64,000 nt of DNA, from assembly GCA_947579605.1 (NCBI GenBank), contig OX388325.1, positions 13,325,572-13,389,571 of the forward strand, given 5' to 3'. Position numbers and translations under genes: made by a program. This DNA is from Athripsodes cinereus. Its lineage: Eukaryota > Arthropoda > Insecta > Trichoptera > Leptoceridae. The first letter of the stretch is position 1. Every line of letters begins with the position of its first letter. The notes under the pieces are model-generated. The model saw only the letters and a program-made list of their open reading frames with translations, was not told the DNA's origin and searched no databases. Below are positions 1 through 12,098 of the stretch, piece by piece.

Positions 1-119
1 ATTCTCTTACATCCGCATCCGCATGAACATCCGCATCGATTATTGCGGATGCAGATGTCCAAATACATGCGGAAGCTCCGCATTTGTGGATGCGGATGCG
101 AATATTCGCAACATCCCTG
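1..119. mobile_element. Right end of a hAT-like element rich in GCGGAT
   Basis: The stretch is full of inverted GCGGAT/ATCCGC words and ends with GCAACATCCCTG, a plausible hAT-type terminus (read inward: CAGGGATGTTGC). The same sequence, abutting the same half-MITE, recurs at about 24955-25069. The left part lies outside the window. No coding capacity is visible. The hAT assignment rests only on the terminal CAGGGATG word. Confidence 0.5.
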
Positions 120-240
120 ATATATACCATGTTTGAATTTGTAAAAACTTAATTTTATATTTCAAATTAGGAGGGGTTCGGTGAATGCATATGCTGTAGC
201 TGGTGGAGTTTAGTACCCCCAAAAAGGTTAAGAACCACTG
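120..240. mobile_element. Right half of the hAT-type MITE that closes each repeat unit
   Basis: The sequence ends GGTTAAGAACCACTG followed by a ctctatag octamer. It matches the right half of the complete copy at 63369-63694, which has terminal CAGTG/CACTG-type ends and a CTTTATAG duplication. The left half is replaced by the GCGGAT-rich element. Confidence 0.7.
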
Positions 241-597
241 CTCTATAGGATAGTTTTGATAAAAAGTTCCGGTGTTTGTTCATGTCTAACAATATGATGT
301 TTTGCCGAACATTTTTATTATTTAATATGGCAAAATCACACAATACTGGGTGGAAAGTCTAAAGAATATGAAATACTATTTTAGCATAAATACTTTACAT
401 AATATATATTGTTGATATATTTTAAAGTATTATATTGAATTAGTCATGTGTTCTCGATGTGCTTTATATTTAGTTTATAAAAATCATAATAACTGTAATA
501 ACGAAATGCATGCAGTGAATACTTTTGTTTCTCCAAATCGACTCAACGTTTTCGTAGAAAAATTCTTCGAAAAGTTATTCAACATTGTAAATTATAT

Positions 598-875
598 TAT
601 GATTATTCAAAAGATGAGATTGTCTAAACTTTTTCAAAAAAATATTACACTCGAAAGGTTATTCTAAACTGTGAATTCTTTTATGCCTCTCTAAATAAAA
701 AGACTGACTAAAATTTTTCATACAAATATTACACTCGAAAGGTTATTCTAAACTGTGAATTCTTTTATGCCTCTCTAAATAAAAAGACTGACTAAACTTT
801 TTCATACAAATATTACACTCAAAAGGTTTTTCACTACTGTGAATTCTTCTATGAGTGTCCAAACTACCAGATTGT
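598..875 (-). pseudogene. Out-of-frame zinc-finger remnants downstream of Z1
   Basis: Read on the minus strand after the Z1 stop, this stretch still encodes finger-like sequence (CNICMKKF with H-x3-H) in another frame. Two linkers read HSLE-stop-PFECN where active copies have [10 protein letters not shown]. It is the severed C-terminal tail of Z1. Equivalent tails follow Z3 and Z4. Confidence 0.8.
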
Positions 876-2027
876 CTAAGTTTTTGCATACAAAGGTTTT
901 TCACCACTGTGTTTTCTTTTATGAGTTTGTAAATGACCAGATTGACTAAACTTTTTCATACAAATATTACACTCAAAAGGTTTTTCACCACTATGTATTC
1001 TATTATGTCTTATTAAAGTACTAGAACCATTGAACTTTTTCATACAAATATTACACTCGAAAGGCTTTTCACCACTGTGAATTCGTTTATGAGTTTTTAA
1101 ATTAGCAGACTGACTAAACTTTTTCATACAAATATTACACTCGAATGGTTTTTCACCACTGTGTATTCTATTATGTTTTATTAAAGTACTAGAACCATTG
1201 AACTTTTTCATACAAATATTACACTCGAAAGGCTTTTCACCACTGTGAATTCGTTTATGAGTTTTTAAATTAGCAGACTGACTAAACTTTTTCATACAAA
1301 TATTACACTCGAATGGTTTTTCACCACTGTGTATTCTATTATGTTTTATTAAATTACTAGAATCATTGAACTTTTTCATACAAATATTACACTCAAAAGG
1401 TTTTTCAGCAATGTGAATTCGTTTATGAGTTTCCAAAGTACGAGATTGTGTAAACTTTTTCATACAAAAATTACACTCGAAAGGTTTTTCACCACTATGA
1501 ATTCTTTTGTGAGTGTCCAAATTCTGAAGTCGACTAAACTTTTTCATACAAATATTACACTCAAAAGGATTTTTGCCACTGTGCTTTATTCGATGTTTCT
1601 TCATTTTGCTTAATGAACTGAAGTTTTTTGAACAAATATTACACGTGAATGTACTTATTAACGTTTTTGTTAACCTCTTGCTTTTCACTTTGCGAACGTT
1701 TCTACGCCTCATTTCCTTTATTTTAGTTTGTTTACTTGGACCTGGTGTACACTCTGTATGTGGGGACGATGTACTGGACACTGTCACATTTTTGGCTCTC
1801 TCACATTCAACTTTTATATCAGGTTCATCTACATCAATATCACCATACGGAACTGCATATCCAATGTCACGGCTGTTTTCCTCAACAGGTTCACGTTTCA
1901 CTTCGATATTCGCTAAAAAGGCTTCGATATCATCATCCTCAGTTACACATATTAGCATGTTACACAAGACGCAATTAATCTGTTGACATTCTGCAATGTT
2001 GTGTTCGTCAGCACTGGATCCTTCCAT
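876..2027 (-). CDS. C2H2 zinc-finger protein, copy Z1 (383 aa, nine fingers)
   Basis: Probably a nuclear DNA-binding protein. It starts at ATG 2027, with an in-frame TAA 45 nt upstream. The N-terminal ~130 residues are acidic and finger-free and contain two SUMO-consensus tetrapeptides (VKRE, IKVE). A basic stretch (KEMRRRNVRKVKSKR) follows, then a divergent first finger (CNICSKNF) and eight near-identical 28-residue fingers joined by HSGEKPF or HIAEKPF linkers. Presumed contact residues differ mainly at helix positions -1, 2, 3 and 6 (SQSAN, NGSST, NDSSN, SRLQN types). The end is abnormal: a net 14-nt deletion at the start of the tenth finger shifts the frame, giving KPLYAKT-stop. No introns are evident. 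I infer transcriptional regulation only from fold; targets are unknown. It may still be functional as a shortened protein. Confidence 0.85.
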   Translation of the reverse strand: MEGSSADEHNIAECQQINCVLCNMLICVTEDDDIEAFLANIEVKREPVEENSRDIGYAVPYGDIDVDEPDIKVECERAKNVTVSSTSSPHTECTPGPSKQTKIKEMRRRNVRKVKSKRLTKTLISTFTCNICSKNFSSLSKMKKHRIKHSGKNPFECNICMKKFSRLQNLDTHKRIHSGEKPFECNFCMKKFTQSRTLETHKRIHIAEKPFECNICMKKFNDSSNLIKHNRIHSGEKPFECNICMKKFSQSANLKTHKRIHSGEKPFECNICMKKFNGSSTLIKHNRIHSGEKPFECNICMKKFSQSANLKTHKRIHSGEKPFECNICMKKFNGSSTLIRHNRIHSGEKPFECNICMKKFSQSGHLQTHKRKHSGEKPLYAKT

Positions 2028-2390
2028 AACTCCGTAGATGTTAACTTTAAGTAATCGTGTTTTAGGATTTTAATAATATAATCTTTACCACGGGACACAA
2101 TGCTTTCTGTGTTACGCATACACCTGACTCTCGTCAATTTTTGACAACCAAATTCCATAGACAAACTTGTAGACCAAACATAGACTTTGATATGCCCGGA
2201 GTAGTTGGCTATTGTGCCGAAAAGTTACCATTAAAATAATAATTGGCTTTTAGAAAGATCGGGATTTCAATATAAGACAATGCAGTTCATAAGAACTCTG
2301 AAAATCCCGACATTAAAAATATCCTAGCACTTAAAAGGTACCTGCATTAATATTATTATTGTTTACTAATCTTCGTACCTGCTTTCAAAA

Positions 2391-2440
2391 TATCATCGTT
2401 TATCATTGTTTATTTAAATAAACAATGATAAACGATGATA
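2391..2440. repeat. Perfect 50-bp palindrome
   Basis: The 25 bases from 2391 are followed with no spacer by their exact reverse complement, centred on TTTAAA at 2413-2418. Each arm contains TGTTTAT-type words. It lies about 110 bp upstream of the ORF1-like start at 2550. Confidence 0.95.
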
Positions 2441-2549
2441 TTATGCGACCGCGAACTTTGGCGCGAATACTACATATTTTTCAGGTCGCGCGTATGAAAA
2501 TTTAAATTTTTACGTTTATGCCCAGTATTTTTCGCGCGTGCAGGTGACA

Positions 2550-3222
2550 ATGGAATCAAACGATCTTAAAACAGTAAAGGCTTTCTTCTCACAACAGATG
2601 AAAGATCTTGAGGAGAAGATCGCGAGACAGCGGCAACAGCTAAAAGATATGCATGACAGAGTGACGTGTCAACAACGCCCCGATGATTTGATGTCTGAGT
2701 TTAAAGCCTTTAAAGACGAATTATTTAAGAGGGTGGAGGCTCTAGAACAAAAGATGGATGACGCGGATGACCGGATAGAAGAGATGGACAGATTTCGGCG
2801 TAGAAAATTTCTCCTTCTACACGGAGCGCCTGAAGACTTATCTGTGGAGTCTGCGTTACGGGAGACACCCCTCTCAATTGATCCTGCTTGCATTAAAGAT
2901 ATGCACAGGATTGGAAGAAAGACTGAAAAACCTAGGCCTATTATGATTGAATTTGCTACGTTTTCCCACAAAAGTGATATATGGAAGAGGAAATCTGTGT
3001 TAAAAAAAATCAAGATGGCTGCTGACGGAATCTTTAACACGAAGAGCTCTCGAATTATTGACTACGGCGAGGAAGAAATACGGAGTAGGAAATAGTTGGT
3101 CGACTAATGGAATCATATTTGTTAAACTACCGAATAACTCTGTGAAAAGAATAAGCAAGTTGACTGACCTGGATGACGTGAATTTAGATCGAAGACAGTT
3201 GAGACCACGATCCAATAAATAA
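2550..3222 (+). pseudogene. Non-LTR retrotransposon ORF1-like protein, frameshifted
   Basis: Starting at ATG 2550, the frame encodes an N-terminal heptad-rich coiled coil (about residues 5-90, with KDLEEKIARQRQQL and ALEQKMDDADDRIEEM). An RRM-like segment (RKFLLLHGAPED ... MHRIGRKTEKPRPIMIEF) follows. It stops at 3095, but the next frame continues NSWSTNGIIFVKLPNN up to a TAA at 3220-3222, giving the usual ORF1p C-terminal domain. One frameshift near 3085-3095 therefore separates the domains. Such proteins bind RNA or DNA and chaperone retrotransposition. Whether it belongs to the EN/RT frame starting at 4315 is unclear because 1.1 kb of noncoding sequence lies between them. Confidence 0.7.
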
Positions 3223-4314
3223 CCTCTGTCACAGTAAAACCATTTCACTTCACACGTTTTTTGCACAGTAATATGCATCATTTCTTTTTTATTATAATTA
3301 TTTTTTTTTGTTTCTCCCGAATTTGTTTCACTATTTTTATGTTTTAAACACTTTTATCACAAGCACTTAAACTTTTTAGCTGCGGGAGGCCATGTTTACA
3401 AAATAAACAATTATGAAGTTAGCCACATCTAGGGTCGCTCCATTTCTTAAGTATGTTTACAGGTGTACCAACTGGATGATTCCACAGACAACATGTGCAA
3501 ATACTCCTAGCGGTGATTCTCTTTGGTATTTATTTTTCGTGTCAATCAGTTGCGACGCGCTACACAGTTTAACAGCCAACATGTGTGACACGAAGAGTAT
3601 GAAAGTGTTTGCACACGCTAATTTTTGATATTTTTGTTTATGCTCTATCTTTAACTTTTCTATGACATTTGTCGCACGCTATACTATACTGTCAACAACA
3701 TAATATTGATAGTATATACATATTAATAGGTTTTTTTCAGTTTGTTGTTGTAATTTTCTTTAATCAAAATGTAATATATTGATGTATGAATGATAAATGG
3801 TTGAGTTTGTCTTAATATGCACACTATAATCAGTGAAAGGCTATTAGTTTTATCACCTAAGGATGATTAATATATTTTTGATTTGCTCTCGTGCTCAGGT
3901 GAGTTAAAAAATGTTTACAGGAGAATAAATCTTAGTGTTGTATTGTTTTATAATAGTTCCACGATATTTTGTGAAAGATTTATTATATTTTTTTTTGTTT
4001 CATTATAGGTATTTATGTGTAATTATTTTCGAAATTGCAAGCCTGAGTTTCCTCATGGATAGCGAGCCCATTTCGAGGTATTATATTGGATAGTGTATAA
4101 AATAAAGTACCTACATTTTTTTTTTTTTTTCAAATAGTTGTGACCTAGGATTGATAGAATACGTGTATTCATAGATGTATTTATTAGTTTTTTATTCCTG
4201 TCGCGTGAAGACTACGTGGGAGTTTATGTTATACCTTTTTATTGTATTGTTTTGATTGTTCTTTGTATTATTATTTTTTTTTATTATTGTTTTATCTTAG
4301 AAAATCTCTAGCTC
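3223..4314. other. AT-rich stretch between ORF1-like and EN/RT frames
   Basis: About 1.1 kb of low-complexity AT-rich DNA with no supported gene. It may be the spacer or 5' region of the EN/RT element. Confidence 0.4.
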
Positions 4315-7300
4315 ATGAAGTACATGCACACACAACCTGATACCCCTTCCACCTCAACCACACCCTCTACTTCCCTGTTATCTCCAAATGCTTGCCCATT
4401 TTCACCCTCCTCATCGGATGCTACAGATTCTCTCAATTCTTCTAGTAACGAGGTTGCTGATCTTCACACTACACTCAAAACCTCATTTTCTTATAATCCA
4501 AAACACCTTAGAATTTGTCACATTAATGCCCAAAGTGTGGCTAGTCACCACACAGAATTATTGGCAACTTTTCAGAATGCTGATGTTCATGCAATATTAA
4601 TTTCCGAATCATGGCTTAAACCCACACTACCTTCTTCACTTTTTGATATTCCAGGTTTCACACTTATCCGAAATGACCGACATGAACGACGTGGTGGCGG
4701 AGTATGCATCTATCTTCGAAATGACTTAAAATTCGAGATTGTATCGCATTCCACGGTGTCTGGTAATGCAGAACCGGAATTCCTCTTTATTAAGGTAAAC
4801 ATTTTATACTCTATTGTTGTACTCGGCGTCATTTATTGCCCACCCACTTCGGATTATTTTGGAAAATTGGAACCTATTCTTGAAGATATTTCTTCCAAAT
4901 ATCACGATATAATTCTTATGGGTGACCTAAATACTTGTTTGTTAAAGCACGATTTTCGATCGGCGAGACTACTTCAGCTAATATTTTCTACCAATTTAAA
5001 TATTCTCCCTCTTCAGCCTACGCACATACTAGAAAAGTCTCAATCTTTAATTGATCTCATTATTGTCTCACAAACAAGTATGGTAAAGGCTCATGGTCAA
5101 CTCACAGCTGGAGGTTTCTCGCATCATGATCTCCTCTTTCTACAATATTTCATAAAGGTTCCAAAACCCAAACCCAGGGTTGTCTTGGCTCGATCTCTTC
5201 GTCATATTGACAAGGATGCCCTGCTCGCTGATGCTGAGTCTCTTAAGTGGGATGATATTTTACAGGCAGATTCAATTGATAACAAAGTCCAAATCCTCAA
5301 CAAATGTATAGAAAATTTATATAACAAACATGCACCTCTAAAAATGTTGAGAATTAAAAATCAACCTTCTAAATGGATCACTGAAGAGATTAAAAAACTC
5401 ATGGCTCGCAGGGACAGGGCTCGTGTCAAACATAAACTCTCCCCTTGTAACAAAAGCTGGATGGTATATAAAAATCTTCGTAACTTATGTTCAAAAAAGT
5501 GTAGAAATGCCAAAATAGCTTTCACATATAATTTGTTTGATAATTGTACACAATCTCAAGCATGGAAACGCCTGGGCTCGCTTGGAATATCCGAAAATAG
5601 TAAGACACACGAGGTCAATGACATGGATCCCAACTTATTAAACAATCATTTTGCTGCCCCCCCCCCCCCCCGCTAACTCTGGACAGTACCACCAAATCTA
5701 AATCATTATCTTCTATAAATGCACAACCCAGACCCCCTTGTATGCTGTTTAGTTTCGCTAGCGTTACAGATGCCGATGTCTTGCAGTCAGTAAAATCAAT
5801 TAAATCCAAGGCTACTGGATGTGATGACGTTTGTTACACCTTTATTTCTCCCTTCTTTCACGTACTATTACCCTTTTTAACTCACATTATCAATCATTCT
5901 TTCTCACATAATGTTTTTCCGGGTGAGTGGAAGAAGGCGTATATTATACCACTTCCAAAAAAGAACAAGTCATCAAGCCCAGCTGACTTTCGTCCAATTT
6001 CAATTCTCCCCTTCTTTTCCAAGGTCACTGAAAAACTGGCATATAACCAACTCAATACTTTTATCACACAAAATAATCTCCATAACAATTTCCAGTCAGG
6101 CTTTCGTGAGGGTCATAGTACCACAACTGCTTTGATCAAAATTACGGACGACATCAGATTTTCAATGGACAGTCGGCGGCTGACGTTATTGACTTTGTTA
6201 GATTTCAGTACAGCATTCAACACAGTAGATTTTGATTTACTGGTAGCGACACTGGAAAGCTTAAATATCTCTCACACATGTGCCCTATGGTTTGAGTCAT
6301 ACCTTAAGGGACGCTCCCAGTGTGTCAAACTTAACAACGGTGCTGTCTCTGAGTGGGCGGAACTGAAATCTGGTGTGCCACAGGGTGGAATACTTTCACC
6401 TCTCCTCTTCTCAATTTTTATAAGCCCTGTTTCACGACTTTTTAATAATATACAATATCACTTATATGCAGACGACCTCCAGATTTACACCCATTTTAAC
6501 ATAGAAAACACTTCTACCGCTGTTGAAAATATGTCACATTGTCTGCAAAAAATTTCAGATTGGGCGGCGAATCATGGACTTCTTTTAAATCCTACCAAAT
6601 CTCAGTCAATATTTCTTGGCAGCCATTATCTTATTTCAAAACTTAAGTCCATGTCCGTACCCAATACAACTATGGGTTCAGATATAATATCTTACTCAAC
6701 AACAGTGAAGAACCTTGGTATAGTGATGGACCAAAAATTATCCTGGCAGCAGCACGTGAATTCAATCCGACGAAAATTTTTCCACTCTCTATATTCTCTT
6801 AAAAGATATCAAATGTTTTAGCCAACCAAAATCAAAACTTTACTCGTACAATCTTTGCTGCTGCCTCTCATAGATTATGCCGATGCGGTATACCTCGATC
6901 TTAATGTAGACCTAGCAAATAAACTTGAGAGACTTCAAAACTTTGGTATCCGTTTTATTTTTAATCTCAAAAGGTCCGATCATATCTCCAAGTATCGGCA
7001 TATTCTGAAATGGCTAACAGTGTGTCAAAGACGTGAACTTCATATTTTATCTCTTGTTCATAAAACACTCTATTCAACGTCTTTTCCTTACTATTTGAAA
7101 GAAAAATTCGAGTACCTAGCGAACCATGGTCTACCACTGCGTTCCAACAACGAGCGTCTTCTGGCAATTCCTACACATAACACCAATTTCTTTTCTCAAT
7201 CATTCTCAGTATGTGGTGCTCGTTGCTGGAATAATCTTCCTTCTTCTCATAGAATATCACAATCTTTTAATGGGTTTAAATACGCCGTCAAGAAGTCTTT

Positions 7301-7331
7301 ACTGTCTTCTAACTCAGCATCCGTCCCCTAA
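4315..7331 (+). pseudogene. EN-RT polyprotein of a Jockey/CR1-group retrotransposon, two lesions
   Basis: About 1005 codons encode an APE-type endonuclease followed by reverse transcriptase. Endonuclease motifs are HINAQS, SESWL, GDLNT, DLIIV and HHDLLF. RT motifs are FRPISILP, LDFSTAFNTVD, GVPQGGILSPLLFS and the catalytic YADD. A C-terminal domain contains CWNNLP. ATG 4315 begins the first frame, which runs into a 15-C tract (5657-5671) and then a TAA. The downstream frame is open through the same tract (LTLDSTTKSK onward), so a single homopolymer indel splits the gene. A TAG at 6819-6821 is the only other interruption, and the same frame continues to 7331. The copy is therefore young or recently decayed. 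Function is inferred from family motifs. Confidence 0.85.
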
Positions 7332-7642
7332 CCCTTACCCCTTCCCGATCCCTTTGGAGTGTTGGGTGTGTGGATTGTAGTTTTTCTTTTCATTTTTTTT
7401 TTCAAACTAATGTGTGTGGCTATTTTTTTTTTTTTTTTGATGTTTGTGTTTTAGTTATTATTATTTTTATTTCTGTTTAGTGTTAATGTGACGTGGTTAG
7501 ATGGAAGAAATCACTATATAGTGATAATCTCGCCACTGCACATCATCACATTTTTTCTTGTGTGTATTGCTTTATTTTAATTGTTATATGAATGATGATG
7601 TGCAAAAAGAATAAAATAAATAAATAAATAAATAAATAAATT
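4315..7642 (+). mobile_element. Non-LTR retrotransposon with (AAAT)n tail
   Basis: The EN-RT frame is followed by about 280 nt of 3' UTR and a terminal microsatellite of AATA repeats (about 7610-7642), typical of CR1/Jockey-like 3' ends. The 5' boundary is unresolved; it may extend to about 2440 if the ORF1-like frame is part of it. Confidence 0.7.
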
Positions 7643-7852
7643 TGTACCTACATAGCAACAGGGGTAACAAAAGAAATAATGCAGCACAGGATTAAGAGCC
7701 GCATCTATTATGTACTTCGCTAATCGCTTTTTTTAAATGAAAATGAATATTCTAGAATGTCTGCGTATTATTATTATTGAGTATCGGCTTGGTTGGATTT
7801 ATACCTACGCTTCGATCTATTGAGTGTCGATACCGATGATATGTTTTGAATA

Positions 7853-9215
7853 GGGAACTTGCACTCAAGAGGGATATTTTGTGAAATGCATTTATTAGGT
7901 AGAAAAAAGGTTATATATCGATTATATTTTGATTAAAACTCAAAAATAAATATTTTTCATTTATTATTTTAATAAATAAAATCACGCTTTTTCGCCCGCT
8001 GTTTGAACGCCATATTGATGGCTATTGCATTTGTGACGTCACATGTCCTGAGTGATTTTTTGTTGTTTATCGTAATGTATGGGATAAACAATAGCTTGGT
8101 ATTTGAGTCCGGTTTTAAACATTTTGGAAGTAGGTAAATATTTCAAAAAGTTTTCAAAAAGATCATACAAATATTGTGTAGTCCAAGATGTACAAATATA
8201 ACTTATACGACTCCGAATAAATTATTTCTACGCATGCCGATATTGTTAGCTGCATACTGTACTGTAAGTTCAGCGACTTCTTTGCAGCTTTCCATTTCTA
8301 TCGTTCAATGACAAAACAAACAAAATCATTCGCAGTATAAATATTGTTTTTAGGTAATGAACACATCTATTAAGTAGTAGATGCTTATGGTGTCGACATT
8401 TGGTACTAAATCCTTAAAAACTATCTGATTTACAATAAAAATCTTTTGGTTTTGACACAATGGCTGTCAGAAACTCACTCGGTGTGGATATATTTGTAGA
8501 TGATCGATGACTCAATTCAGCACAAGTTATAAATTTAACTTCTGTGCTAACTTCAGCCAGCTTTGATTTTTTCCAATAACATTGGACAGATTTTTTAAAA
8601 AGATCTTCACTCTGACCATGCACCCATTACAGAAAAGTAATGGCGTATTTAGAACCTGTAATCACTATAATCAGACCTAAGAATTATGGAAAATTGATAA
8701 TAATTGCCATTGAATATATGTAATTATTACACAATGTTGTATTGCATTTACAAATTAGTAATAAAATTATAAGACAAAGCAATAGCGCCTACCGGCGTGC
8801 TTATTATTATATGCATGATAAATATCCGATCGCCCCTTGAGAAAATCATTTTCCGTCATTATAACTAAATTAAAAAATAGGAACTGATGTATGATACGTA
8901 AAAATTAATCAATTTGAAGTTTTTGGCAAAAAAAAGTGTTCAAACCCAAACCACAACTGTAAATAGCCTCGTCAAACTAGTATATATGTACTACGAAATG
9001 TACTAAGCATCTGTAGACAGAGGGATCGAAGGGACGTACGACGTCATCAAAATGGCGCTTTCGGATGTGGCGTTTTCGCGGAAATTCAAAAATCGAAATT
9101 TCAAAATGCTATAAAACAGAAATTAAGCAACGTATCGAAAAAAAAATTACTGATGTGTGTTACTGATTACTTTATTTATGATTCTAAAGAATAAAAAAAA
9201 TATGTGCAAGTTCCC
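7853..9215. mobile_element. TA-target inverted-repeat element, unnested copy
   Basis: The ends are GGGAACTTGCAC and GTGCAAGTTCCC, flanked by TA on both sides. At 1363 bp it has no transposase-length frame, so it is nonautonomous. The same element occurs at 27917-32011 and 54209-58302, where another element is nested inside. This copy shows the uninterrupted form. Confidence 0.75.
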
Positions 9216-9524
9216 TATTATGTAAACGACTCTTTAGGTATGAATTTTAATTTTATTGTAACATACGTAGTTTGAGTATTTAACTATCTACCTAAAGGGT
9301 TGTATTGTGTTGCTATGTAATAGAATAAGGATTGTGTTGTGCGAAAAAGACTGTGATAATGGACAGAAATATTGTTTTAAATATGATATCAGTGAAAGAG
9401 ACACTTAAATTAATTTATATGTGAGTTTATTAATAATTAAAATCAGTGCATTGGACGCTTCATAACATATTATTTATTTGTAAATATTTATTTTATTATT
9501 TATTGCATAGGTAATTCCTGGAAT

Positions 9525-10035
9525 CCAGACAAGGGTCCAGGTGTCCCCGTAAAACAATGGAGCTTGCGGTAGGCGTATACACGCATCATATTGTATTGCA
9601 GTTAACCAATCACGACGCTGCACGTGGATGCATCGCGTCATCGAAGGGGTAGGACCAACCCCTCTCTACCTCACTCAAGGAACAGCGGAAAAATGTCCTT
9701 GAAAGAACGAGTCTCCATCAGTCATCATCAGCGAGTCGTAGTGAGCAGTCAGTTGTCCTTGGTAGAAGGATTGTTCCTGCCATCACTCATTGACTCATCA
9801 TCTGTCCTTCAGAGAGACAAGTCTGTCTCTGGCCACTGGACTTCAGTTGAGTAGAGATATTCTCCTCCTGAAGTCATGACGAGCCAACTCTGCACCTGTC
9901 TAGGCTGGTAATTGCCTCCAGGAGCCTCGGACGTGAGACTTCGCCCTGTCAGCACTGCGCCAAGGGGCGCTTTCTTCAACTTGTGTTGCCTCTAAGTATT
10001 TTCATGCTAGAGGCGCCCTCAACGTGGGATCCATG
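9525..10035. other. GC-richer block, possibly a solo LTR
   Basis: About 500 bp of clearly higher GC than the surroundings, with CATCAGTCATCATCAGCG resembling an insect initiator/downstream promoter region and several GCGCC words. I could not fix TG...CA ends or a target duplication. A 76-codon frame here (9624-9854) resembles no protein I know. LTR identity is a guess. Confidence 0.3.
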
Positions 10036-12098
10036 ACAATCATCGCAAAGTGAAATTTAATTATTTTAAAAGTGCTTCGTTTTCGTTTTTATTGAAATAA
10101 TAATCAAGTGTTTTTTTATTGGGATAATTACATGTGCACAGACAATACGGGGTAGTGAGTAAGTTGTGTTGCTGTTTTAAAAAAACGTGTTTGTAATAGT
10201 GGTAAGCAATTTTTATTTTGATTAAAATGTTTATTTGAAATTTAAATTTGCCTTTTACACTTTCGTTCATTTGCACATAACTTGTCATCTCTTATTTATA
10301 TAGCCTCACTGTATAATATTTAATTGAGACCATTTTGTTATTTTTTTTTACTCCTGGAGTGCTATTAGAAGCCCCAGTAGAGTCTCAGCCGCTGGCATAT
10401 TTGGTAATTATTTTTATCCATTACCAAACCATATTTTCACCCTCAACCCCGCATATCAACTTTTATACTATATACCTAGACGGCGTACTATCCCTCAAAA
10501 GTGTGTCGAATCGCACGGCACTTTTCGTTAGCTGGTTGGCAAAACATTGGTTTCTTCGGTACGTTTGCTTGACGGTTCCTCGTGTTTCTATAAAATACTC
10601 GTTTATACCATATTTTATACTTTTGAATGAATGTATTGATAATACTGAGAAGTTGTTTAATGTTTGGTGTTTATTATAATCCGGTTTTTCTTTTTATTTT
10701 AAGTTTGGTGTGGTTTTAAAATTGCATTGACTGTATACAGTAGTTCATAATTTTAATAATAAGTAAGTAATAGTTATTTTATTGATATACTTTTTTTTGC
10801 TAATCAATGAAATCTTTATCGGACTCTAAATTTATTTTAGTATATTTTAACAGATATAATATAACAATTCACTTTATACATCTGGCTGAAGGTAGATTTA
10901 GAATTTAAAATTCGGCTTCAATCAAAACCCCATTTTTGGTCGAACACTAACAATGATTGCAAAGTGCTGATAAAATTTTCGTTTTGTGATTTTGTATATT
11001 ATTTCTGTTCACATGTATTTTCAAATGTTTTATTATCCGAATGAATGAATAAATAAAAAAATCTTTAATTTGGTATGTACTAGGTATATGAAAACTATTT
11101 GTACATTTAAAATAATTTCAATAAAGTTTATTTATTACAATTATTTCTTTCTTTAATTATTTCACAAACCACATTTACTCCACAAACAATCTTTAATATT
11201 GTTTTCTATATTTTTGAAAGCAAGAGGTGACCCAGGAGCCATGGTTGGATCTAAATTTCATCTCCGTTGAATGACTAAAAATGTTAATCAAACCAATTTT
11301 AGTTCAACTGTGGTTAAAGATCGAGAATTTATTATATGTATATATTTTCGTCTATTTATCTCCTATGAAAAAGATAGCCAGTGGATCTACTGTGTAATGA
11401 ATTCAGAGATCATCCTCTATGTGACATAAAAGTTAATATGTACATATATTTGAGATATTGGCTCAAATAGAAGCTACTACAATTACTATACCATCACGGC
11501 ATATCCCACAAGTGCGGTAACCAGCGAACCAGCTGCATGTAAGAAACATGCAAGCTGCCCCCTTCGTGCCAATATAAAATCAAGACATTCAGGTTGGGTG
11601 TCAAACCTCATCGCTGAATTTAAGATGTACAATGTCTTAATTTTTTCGAACACCTGCCTTTTACAGGACACTCGAAAATAGAAGCTCCAAACTCTTATTG
11701 TCCTGTAAAGACGTATTATTGTGTTATTAAATAAAGTAAAATAACATTCTACTCCGGGGGTTTTATTTTGGTAGTTTGAGTACATGAGCCAAACATATCA
11801 ACAATGTAAGAATCACCTCATAAACATAGGAAAAATAAACAAAAACCATGTTGGTATTTTTTATATTACTAGACATCTCAATTGCTTTCTTAATCGATTC
11901 ATTTTAATTTTTCAACTGTTACGTCTATTTTAGTTAAATAAATGCGAAAATTTCACAGCATACTCCACACTTCCCATACAAATTGCCATAGTTCTTGCCA
12001 ACCAACTGTGCGAAAGAGACAATCTTTGTTTGCCTCACTTCACCGCTATGAAAAGTTACCGAGGTACTCTGTCTAGGTATATAGTATTAAAGTCTATA
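10036..12098. other. Unassigned AT-rich stretch
   Basis: I see no supported gene. A 99-codon frame at 11486-11785 (minus) has no recognised domain and lies beside an AATAAA-containing stretch, so it may be LTR-like or simply noncoding. Confidence 0.4.

Larger units (their letters stand above)
2179..12098. mobile_element. Composite ~9.9-kb insertion in unit 1
   Basis: Unit 1 departs from its paralogues just after AGACCAAA (2171-2178) and rejoins them at the same octamer (12099-12106). The edges also look weakly inverted: ATAGACTTTGATA on the left and TATTAAAGTCTAT on the right. This suggests a DNA transposon with an 8-bp target duplication that later received other elements, although a series of separate insertions is also possible. 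Parts without a recognised feature, for example 3223-4314 and 10040-12098, are AT-rich noncoding sequence. Confidence 0.4.

Noticed and set aside
1573..1986. Plus-strand frames antisense to the zinc-finger N-terminus (also at 22731, 26702 and 52995)
   Set aside because: They recur only because the DNA is duplicated; the minus-strand frame has finger motifs and an ATG with an upstream stop.
2538..2549. GTG start for the ORF1-like gene at 2538
   Set aside because: A good ATG lies four codons downstream at 2550; eukaryotic initiation at GTG is unlikely.
9624..9854. 76-aa frame in the GC-rich block
   Set aside because: No recognisable domain and no paralogue in the window; probably a consequence of composition.
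11486..11785. 99-aa minus-strand frame
   Set aside because: No motif recognised and it lies in transposon-like noncoding sequence.
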